Assembly (NCBI GenBank): GCA_020854235.1
Contig: JADZFW010000079.1
Coordinates: forward strand, 1 to 55,282
Origin: Flavobacteriaceae bacterium
GTDB lineage: Bacteria; Bacteroidota; Bacteroidia; Flavobacteriales; Flavobacteriaceae
Length of the DNA: 55,282 bases
Direction of reading: 5' to 3'
Shown here: piece by piece, positions 50,201-55,282 of the stretch
Numbering within the stretch: the first letter of the stretch is position 1
Layout: every line of letters begins with the position of its first letter
Notes under the pieces: model-generated
Told to the model about the DNA's origin: nothing
Databases searched by the model: none
Seen by the model: only the letters and a program-made list of their open reading frames with translations
Position numbers and translations under genes: made by a program

Positions 50201-53200
50201 TTTTGACAAAAGAAACTGAAAATGCAGCCCGAATCTTTTTAAATTACTGGAATCTTTTCTATAATGCTAAATTGGATGTTGCCCATACATCCAAGCGAAC
50301 AGAAGAAGTTTTGGATGAAGTTTTCAAAGCCAAAACAGAGAAAGATTTTATCAAAAAACTCTTTGATGATTATGATGTGATTAAAGATTTGAAAAAATCC
50401 AAACTCAACTATTTACGCATCAACAATGTAAAAACCCTCTATCATCTGCAACATCGTGCAAGCGGTGTGAGTATCAATGCGATACCCAATTCTGCCAATG
50501 CCGTAATTGAATTTGATGAAAGTATAGGTTATTGCAGTAATGTCATTGAATTTGTAAAAAGCAAAGCGTTTTCAACCATATATGAGAATTTATTACCCCA
50601 GATTTATCAAAGTATTCCTTTAATCAAAGATTTGGATATTCAAGAAGTCAATGCGCGATTTGGTAAACCTACTTTGCTGAAATACATTCAAAATAAACTC
50701 GATTTTCAACCGTTGGTCAATGTCTTGGATCGACCTGATGAGTTGAACATCATGCGCGAAATATTATTGGAATTGGAACGCATTCTTTTTTCGGATGCCA
50801 AAACCAAAATTCTAGCCATCCAATCGAGTGATCAAACTGCTTTGGACGTAGCCAAATTGGAAGGAATCAACAGCATTCTCAAAAAGAATATTGAGGAAAT
50901 TTTGTTGCATTTCAATTTGCCTTTTGGACAGGATCCCGTTTTGCCAACTTACAAGGAAATAGTAGATCAGGCCTGTAAAACCCTGAAAAATATTACTGGA
51001 AAATCGATAGAAGATATCGATCTCAAATATTTCAGTAATGATATGTTGGCTCATTTATATGCTGATACGGCTTGGCAAAAATCCGAATTTGGAAGCCAAT
51101 TGTATGGTAAGATTGCCCATTTGATTCAACAGAAATTGCATGGAAAAGTGAGTCGGCAAACGATTTTAGAAGCTTATTTGTTGAGAAAAGACAATACTTT
51201 TATCACCAAATTTACGGATAAACTGATTTTTTGGAAAAACTATTTGGCTCAAAGTCAATTACAAGATGCTGAAATCCAAATGATAAGTCAAAATTTGCTT
51301 CAAGGACTTTCAGAATCCGATTTCAACCAGTTGTATCAAGAAATTGTATCCCAATCTCAAGTGAAAATATACGACGATCAATTGTATGAAACCGTTAGAA
51401 AAGTGAGTTTATTCTTGATTGAATTGTTGAATCAAACTAAATCTACAGCCTATTACACGCAATACAATCATACGTTTATCAAAATGAATTTGGCTCATTT
51501 CAAAAAGCAAAATTCAAGTGTCAATGAAATGGTTCAACACGGATTGTCTATTTATAAAAATTATGATACTTCCCAAAATGAGTTGACGACATGGAACAAA
51601 GGTTCGCTCAAATGGTTGAATGATTTGTTAAGTAAAACCGGTGTCATCAGTGCAGAAGCGGCAGTGCAAACCCATACACGCATTGCCACCGATTCCAAAA
51701 AAAGAGATTATCCGATTCATCGTGTAGATCGAATGCCTGAATTCAAACCAGACGAGGAAATTACTGATAATTCTTCTTTTGATTACATCAAAAAATTAGA
51801 TACACGACCTGAATCAGACTTTTTCGTAGCCCGAATGAAAGAATTTGTCGAGAAAATGAATCCCGACAATTATCGTTGTAAAGTTTTTACGCAAGGTATT
51901 TTCAACGAATTATACATCATTGAAAAATCTTATTTAAAGTATTTAACCGACAATTACAGACTTTTACAACCCGAAACAGTCAGTCATCAAGACATTCAAA
52001 ATTTTGTACCTGATGTCATTATGCTTTTGGGTGCGCCCGAAAAACTCATGTCGTTTCCACAAATCGGAAGTTTTAATATTCCGGGACCCAAAGGTAATAT
52101 CAAGACCATTGTAACACCATTGAAGAAAGAAACCGATTATTTTGGCAATGTCAAAAAACCGCGTTTGACCATGATCAATGAAAAGGTGAAGGAAATAGGA
52201 GGTATGCCTATTCACGGTTCTTTATTTGCCGTTGAAGCTGAAGATGGTAGTATTTTTGTCATCCAAATCAGTGGCGATAGTGGTGTAGGCAAATCGGAAA
52301 TGTTGGCGGCAATGATGTTGAAATGGCTGAAAAACAATTTGCCAGGAATTCGCTCCATCAAATTGATCGCCGGAGATATGTTCCACATTTTCCCCGATAA
52401 AAATGGAAATTTGTATGGAATAGGAACTGAGGTTGGAGATTTTTCAAGGGTTACAGATTTTGATCCTGAATATATTCACGCATACAATTCACTCTTTGAA
52501 AGAAGTGCCGAAAGCAATGTAGAAGACCTCAATTCGCGAAGTACCATCAGCGGATTTTGTGATATTTCCATGCCTTTCAAAATCGATATTATGTTGACTG
52601 CTTATAATTATGCCAAAATCGAAGCAGGTATTTTGCGTTATGACAATCCTGAAAACTTCATTTTATACAGAGATGCACACGGCGAACGCAAAGAAAAAGC
52701 TACCAGCGAAGACGGACCGAATTTCCTCAGAACCTTGATGCGTTATACTGCCGATAAAAATATTGTGGATTTGATAGACAAACACGGAAATTATTTGGAT
52801 ACCGTTTTGGATTGGACATATGATGATTTCAGTCAAATGCATTATTTATCTTCATCTTATCGAATGATTGATAAGATAAATTTGGAGCAAATAGTACAAA
52901 TTATTTTCAAAGATAAGGCATTTAAGAGAAATGGATTGCTTCTAAAAATTCAAAATGTGCGATTTGATATCATCAAAAATAGATTCATTGCCACACTTTT
53001 GGATCCGGAAGAAAACACATCTGAAACGGCTATCAATCGTCAGATTTTTGGTAGTATTTTCGATACACTAGCCAGTACACCTGCAGGACAACCATTTGTT
53101 TCTGAGATCAATCAAACTGATAATCGCAAGCAGTTGATTGAAATTCTCAAAAATGCCAAAAATACCAAAGGAAAAACACCAACAGTTCAATTGGGTATTT

Positions 53201-53859
53201 TATCAACCGATTTGGGTAAAAAAGGCAAAGAAATAACAGGCCCACAAAAAGCAGCCGAAGACATGCGCAAACTCATCCAAGAAGTGCGTATCGAAAGACC
53301 AGATGTCAATGAAAATAGACAAATGGTACATGACAGTTTGCTGAAAAACTATCCTCAAATATTTAAAAATGGGATGAATTCGGAAGTTTTGAGATATAAC
53401 TTCTATTTATATCAACTGGAACAAATGCGCAAAGCTGAATTTGTGAGATTGGATGATGTGAATCAAGCGGTTCAACTCAGTGGAACCTATGGTTTTTGTC
53501 CGGTTGCTAAAAATCACGATTTCAGTCCGATATTAATCAACCAAAATGTTAATACGGAGATTGAAAGTTTTACAGAATCGTATGAGCAATTGATGAAACT
53601 ACCTTATAGCCAAGAGTTTGCTGATGAAATGTACCAAAGTTCGAAAAATCTATACATTGCCGATGGTTATAGTATTGAACTTATTCAAAACAATATGGTC
53701 ATGCAAATTTTATTGGAACACCATTATTTGAATCTATATGACCTTTCTAGAGAAAGAATAACGGAGAAAGTCAACAGAGAAGTGTTGGCTGTTGCCAAAT
53801 ATGTAGCTGTAAAGAGATATAATGAATCGAAAGTAACTAAAAAGAAATCAAACAAGTAG
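47227..53859 (+). CDS. 2,210 aa PLP aminotransferase-like / PEPCK-like fusion protein
   Basis: An exceptionally long cytosolic protein with no signal peptide or membrane helix. An unrecognised N-terminal half-domain (about 1-450) is followed by a fold-type I aminotransferase-like domain (about 480-1030): NDPHNPTG (N669 on), LLLDEAYND (D702, PLP pyridine), ISTTKNLGSTGNRLG with Lys746 and Arg754 at the canonical spacing, and the small-domain carboxylate site ALIPYETGFMRFSVG. After a ~550 residue helical region comes a PEPCK/HPr-kinase-like domain: GSLFAVEAEDGSIFVIQ, Walker A GDSGVGKSE (1683-1691), IAGDMFHIF and GTEVGDFSRV in the places of the PEPCK IGDDE and NFEGG motifs. Both active sites look intact enough to be real. 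Reaction and pathway unknown. Confidence 0.85.
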   Translation: MQITNQPKIKLGSDALNFINLYESLGERAENFIPLHVLDKLKHFIDLCLMESEDPARLEMLISRAVVELKEVIPGYAEVALMLYPHKLSKAFEYSSQKQKFNQRLKNLIDTDAISDVSKQKAQNILNAHDFSVGNPPVTNAQLEFVYKVVLGDNAVNIRKYKEVLGIIDEVESAQWDYMLDVLDQMVVQNSHYTTKAEQNAFLHRNASTTDFKGLSGLVTTLVSGTADTAIKLIVGEVFNVNAVKTIDFKSETQVFDHIKGDTTHIFVIKLPEARGNFFTDPKWFPYLTRLVLVDDSTLSKSTNTSLVFAFHNQIINTLNRVHTKKLGAWANSQMNLRLILEKVHADNLLKFRTKIQSKIQHYNRELNDFRQDQLGEIDNPEKDVVLFKFDEFARQILQDKYTLSKLNQLLDLLIDVSDEPKRGKLNQSLIAEFELRLSKYFYSNNPALQTATIIEGGGRNQIKTYGEYLLNKKIVTLSKEVEDRCHLIMEVIPDSYERTLHNHFHKNFGINLFLERYRDYMIITENEADNSGRFKNFLIELGIYEKYKSLPQDRRKLVAEFLSNLSNTSKTSISDDAQMIIRDLISDKVLRPYVIWNQQQSWEYRDLIPEDRFDINPFDLDVELKEDGKIDYERLHDRLLRIKHTFQLFDESGTLWDKFCDNLSIIINDPHNPTGYTDHNHPDLIKFLKFISRTKITLLLDEAYNDAVKIDDPDEPKWRTVSRYVLNNMANYPKISIVASISTTKNLGSTGNRLGALVSTPAKHDVIKFARKFNEVTKGNTMSLFILVNLLESAQLAKRVKDEMESNLPKNASRSNIIKLLEKYILTETQNYFQNKVDQRVSIFEGSPLHLFLLEELVSLDKLDILQIPDDFRYNDTPFFVYYREELIQKLNTFRINRIFRSETNKRLNLAKKVVNEVLEKNQETKISVVDSDGSYLLNLKIHSYFSYQDLEKFALKLAEQRGIALIPYETGFMRFSVGDYLEGSEKSYEILTKETENAARIFLNYWNLFYNAKLDVAHTSKRTEEVLDEVFKAKTEKDFIKKLFDDYDVIKDLKKSKLNYLRINNVKTLYHLQHRASGVSINAIPNSANAVIEFDESIGYCSNVIEFVKSKAFSTIYENLLPQIYQSIPLIKDLDIQEVNARFGKPTLLKYIQNKLDFQPLVNVLDRPDELNIMREILLELERILFSDAKTKILAIQSSDQTALDVAKLEGINSILKKNIEEILLHFNLPFGQDPVLPTYKEIVDQACKTLKNITGKSIEDIDLKYFSNDMLAHLYADTAWQKSEFGSQLYGKIAHLIQQKLHGKVSRQTILEAYLLRKDNTFITKFTDKLIFWKNYLAQSQLQDAEIQMISQNLLQGLSESDFNQLYQEIVSQSQVKIYDDQLYETVRKVSLFLIELLNQTKSTAYYTQYNHTFIKMNLAHFKKQNSSVNEMVQHGLSIYKNYDTSQNELTTWNKGSLKWLNDLLSKTGVISAEAAVQTHTRIATDSKKRDYPIHRVDRMPEFKPDEEITDNSSFDYIKKLDTRPESDFFVARMKEFVEKMNPDNYRCKVFTQGIFNELYIIEKSYLKYLTDNYRLLQPETVSHQDIQNFVPDVIMLLGAPEKLMSFPQIGSFNIPGPKGNIKTIVTPLKKETDYFGNVKKPRLTMINEKVKEIGGMPIHGSLFAVEAEDGSIFVIQISGDSGVGKSEMLAAMMLKWLKNNLPGIRSIKLIAGDMFHIFPDKNGNLYGIGTEVGDFSRVTDFDPEYIHAYNSLFERSAESNVEDLNSRSTISGFCDISMPFKIDIMLTAYNYAKIEAGILRYDNPENFILYRDAHGERKEKATSEDGPNFLRTLMRYTADKNIVDLIDKHGNYLDTVLDWTYDDFSQMHYLSSSYRMIDKINLEQIVQIIFKDKAFKRNGLLLKIQNVRFDIIKNRFIATLLDPEENTSETAINRQIFGSIFDTLASTPAGQPFVSEINQTDNRKQLIEILKNAKNTKGKTPTVQLGILSTDLGKKGKEITGPQKAAEDMRKLIQEVRIERPDVNENRQMVHDSLLKNYPQIFKNGMNSEVLRYNFYLYQLEQMRKAEFVRLDDVNQAVQLSGTYGFCPVAKNHDFSPILINQNVNTEIESFTESYEQLMKLPYSQEFADEMYQSSKNLYIADGYSIELIQNNMVMQILLEHHYLNLYDLSRERITEKVNREVLAVAKYVAVKRYNESKVTKKKSNK

Positions 53860-53941
53860 GGTTTTTGATAAAGACTTTTAAAGAGTAACGAAAAACCCGA
53901 TAAAATTTTATAACTAGTATTTTTTTTATCAAAAAATTTAC

Positions 53942-54020
53942 TATTTTTGCAAACTCAAATTCAACCTCTGACGAGAATCGTGAACGTTGCTTTTGGTTCA
54001 ATTATTTTTTTTTCATCAAG
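53942..54020 (+). promoter_or_regulatory. rplS promoter word and structured leader
   Basis: TATTTTTG at 53942-53949 fits the -7 consensus. The leader that follows has a hairpin ACGA-gaa-TCGT (53971-53981) and an overlapping alternative tgaac (53981-53985) / gttca (53996-54000) just before the start codon. Two mutually exclusive helices upstream of a ribosomal protein gene suggest autogenous control, but this is only inferred. Confidence 0.45.
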
Positions 54021-54371
54021 ATGGAATCAATTATCAAATTTGTACAAGACGAACTCATCGTTAAGAAAGAGTTCCCAAAATTTTCAGCCGGAGACACAAT
54101 TACGGTGTATTATGAAATTAAAGAAGGTGAAAAATCACGTACTCAGTTCTTTAGAGGTGTGGTTATTCAACGCAAGGGAAGTGGAGCTACTGAAACTTTC
54201 ACCATCCGCAAAATGTCAGGAACCGTTGGTGTGGAAAGAATTTTCCCAATCAACATGCCTGCACTTCAAACGATTGAAGTGAACAAACGCGGTAAAGTTC
54301 GTAGAGCTCGTATCACTTACTTCAGAAATCTTACAGGTAAAAGAGCCAATATCAAAGAAAGAAGAGGATAA
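54021..54371 (+). CDS. rplS: 50S ribosomal protein bL19
   Basis: 116 aa, full length for bL19, located at the 30S-50S interface. Recognised by FSAGDTITVYYEIKEG, SRTQFFRGVVIQRKGSG, TFTIRKMSGTVGVERIFP and a basic C-terminus (RGKVRRARITYFRNLTGK). It stands alone, without rpsP/trmD next to it. Hairpin terminator 25 bp downstream. Confidence 0.97.
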   Translation: MESIIKFVQDELIVKKEFPKFSAGDTITVYYEIKEGEKSRTQFFRGVVIQRKGSGATETFTIRKMSGTVGVERIFPINMPALQTIEVNKRGKVRRARITYFRNLTGKRANIKERRG

Positions 54372-54395
54372 GCTTTTTACACTGAAAACAAATCA

Positions 54396-54428
54396 AGCCA
54401 TTTACAATTTTGTAAATGGCTTTTTTTA
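54396..54428 (+). terminator. Intrinsic terminator after rplS
   Basis: Perfect 11 bp stem agccatttaca (54396-54406) / tgtaaatggct (54411-54421), 4 nt loop, followed by a run of T. Confidence 0.92.
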
Positions 54429-54484
54429 TGAACAATTGTTTATAAGTATGGTTCACAACTTGTTGATAAAGATTGTGTTAAAAA

Positions 54485-54517
54485 TTTGCTTTTTGAATTC
54501 TCATCATACTATCTTTG
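54485..54517 (+). promoter_or_regulatory. Complete Bacteroidota promoter for the putative ncRNA
   Basis: -33 TTTG at 54485-54488 and -7 TATCTTTG at 54510-54517, separated by 21 bp. This is the best two-part promoter in the window and it precedes no protein gene. Confidence 0.65.
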
Positions 54518-54519
54518 AG

Positions 54520-54840
54520 TGTGAATTCGGGAAATTCGCATAGTTAAAAAATAATAATAAGTTCTTTACACATGTTTTTCAAAAAGGTTCAATCAAGCAT
54601 AAATTTGTTTGTTGATTTCAGGCATTGAGTAGCTTAGTTTGAAAAACAAATGAGATAGTTTAGACTCGCCAGGTAATTTTTCATTAAATCCACCGACAGA
54701 GTCAAGACAAGTCTCTCATGAAATGCTAGTAAGTTTGTGTATAAAGATTGGATTAAAGCAAACGAAAAACGGATTTAGTCGGTTTTAAAACAAGCATTTC
54801 TGCAAAAGCCATACGGATTTTAATCTTTATGGCTTTTGTG
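54520..54840 (+). ncRNA. Putative structured non-coding RNA, about 320 nt
   Basis: A promoter at the start and a hairpin terminator at the end enclose DNA with no credible reading frame. Pairings seen: gtgtgaatt/aattcgcat (54519-54541), gtttttcaaa (54574-54583)/tttgaaaaac (54638-54647) enclosing aatcaa/ttgatt, atgaga (54650-54655)/tctcat (54714-54719) enclosing gactc/gagtc, and gaaatgct (54720-54727)/agcatttc (54793-54800) enclosing gtttg/caaac and aaaac/gtttt. Adjacent domains tile the transcript without crossing. It lacks the hallmark words of tmRNA, RNase P RNA and SRP RNA. A 6S-like or other regulatory RNA is possible; the identity is open. Confidence 0.55.
54804..54837 (+). terminator. 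Terminator of the putative ncRNA
   Basis: Stem aaaagccata (54804-54813) / tatggctttt (54828-54837), with gatt/aatc inside the loop, followed by a T-rich stretch. The remaining sequence to 55013 is AT-rich, with only the icd promoter word. Confidence 0.8.
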
Positions 54841-54979
54841 TTTTGTGATATTCGTAATTATATTTTTAAAAATGAATATAAACACATTAAAAAATCGCAT
54901 TATTTTAAAAAAATAGTAAATATTACATAAGATTGCATTATTTTATTTATGATAATGTAATTGTGTATGATGAATTGAT

Positions 54980-54987
54980 TATTTTTG
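54980..54987 (+). promoter_or_regulatory. Putative -7 promoter element (TATTTTTG) for icd
   Basis: TATTTTTGC 26 bp before the ATG at 55014; a weak ATTG at 54960-54963 could be the -33 part. Confidence 0.45.
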
Positions 54988-55013
54988 CGACATAAAAATT
55001 AATACATTTATTT

Positions 55014-55282
55014 ATGCATTCAAAAATAAAGGTTGCCAATCCTGTTGTCGAAATGGATGGCGATGAAATGACCCGAATTATATGGAAATTTATCAAGGAA
55101 CAATTGATTTTGCCTTACTTGGATTTGGATATCAAATATTTTGATTTAGGTTTGGAATACAGAGATGAAACCAATGACCAAGTGACTATCGATGCTGCCG
55201 AAGCCATTAAAAAATACAACGTAGGAATCAAATGTGCCACCATAACACCCGATGAAGCTCGTGTGGAGGAATTTGGATTAAA
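55014..55282 (+). CDS. icd: NADP-dependent isocitrate dehydrogenase, eukaryote-like type (3' end outside window)
   Basis: The first 89 codons only. The N-terminus [19 protein letters not shown], then [17 protein letters not shown] and [18 protein letters not shown], matches homodimeric NADP-IDH of the mitochondrial/cytosolic type, distinct from the E. coli-type Icd. It decarboxylates isocitrate to 2-oxoglutarate in the TCA cycle, the step after the aconitase encoded at 13923. The start is the only ATG after the promoter word. The gene runs off the window. Confidence 0.93.
   Translation, partial: MHSKIKVANPVVEMDGDEMTRIIWKFIKEQLILPYLDLDIKYFDLGLEYRDETNDQVTIDAAEAIKKYNVGIKCATITPDEARVEEFGL

Noticed and set aside
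47227-53859. Giant gene considered as a non-ribosomal peptide synthetase or polyketide synthase
   Set aside because: No adenylation, condensation, carrier or ketosynthase motifs; instead PLP-site and P-loop motifs are clear.
54520-54840. ncRNA candidate considered as tmRNA because of a GCAAACGAAAAA stretch that could read Ala-Asn-Glu
   Set aside because: No tRNA-like ends, no CCA, and the tag would not end in the usual ALAA.

Overview
The window is AT-rich DNA from a member of the Bacteroidota, most likely a flavobacterium. The signs are: many genes preceded by a TAnnTTTG -7 promoter word rather than a sigma70 box, almost no Shine-Dalgarno sequences, signal peptides ending in '..SQ', a TonB-dependent receptor with an N-terminal carboxypeptidase-D-like domain, and Flavobacteriia-type housekeeping genes (argS, lpd, aconitase, bL19, eukaryote-type NADP isocitrate dehydrogenase). 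I see no tRNA, rRNA, insertion sequence, prophage or CRISPR array.

Layout. 1-1.4 kb: 3' end of argS and an Ala/Lys-rich helical repeat protein. 1.5-11.6 kb: six minus-strand genes built around a duplicated pair, a ~1,240-1,290 aa membrane-anchored protein followed by a small zinc-ribbon membrane protein, plus two extra membrane proteins. I recognise no known system here; it is one of the two best candidates for something undescribed. 11.7-23 kb: mostly housekeeping and metabolic genes (lpd, aconitase, a DUF3352/MORN lipoprotein-like protein, an esterase, a lone HsdR-N-type nuclease fold, a CPBP-like membrane protein lacking its catalytic Glu pair, a dienoyl-CoA-reductase-like SDR, tryptophanase).

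23-46.8 kb is a nitrogen-oxide respiration island. It opens with a copper-type TonB receptor (NosA/OprC-like plug motif) and a small Cys-rich protein, divergent from an Rrf2-family (NsrR-like) regulator. Next come norC-norB, a copper nitrite reductase fused to cytochrome c (nirK), nirV, a Sco-type copper chaperone, a gamma-glutamylcyclotransferase-like gene, norQ, norD, norE, norF and a heme-copper-oxidase-like membrane protein. A minus-strand group follows (GyrI-like protein, SufT-like protein, second heme-copper-oxidase-like protein, DUF1858/DUF2249 protein). Divergent from it is an ammonifying operon: outer-membrane channel, nrfH, nrfA, ResB, CcsA. Nitrite can therefore go to NO and N2O (NirK, NorBC) or to ammonium (NrfHA). 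No nitrate reductase or N2O reductase gene is in the window. A strong Crp/Fnr-like palindrome sits in the divergent DUF2249/nrf control region.

46.8-55.3 kb: a 2,210 aa protein joining a fold-type I PLP aminotransferase-like domain to a C-terminal PEP-carboxykinase/HprK-like P-loop domain (the second strong candidate for novelty), then rplS with a possible leader, a promoter-to-terminator stretch that looks like a ~320 nt structured non-coding RNA, and the 5' end of an NADP isocitrate dehydrogenase gene.

Many spacers, especially between 32.8 and 42.8 kb, are filled with short tandem words (units of 7-9 bp) that recur in different combinations; two ~83 bp near-identical copies flank the SufT-like/heme-copper-oxidase-like gene pair. 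All assignments come from reading motifs; no database search was possible.
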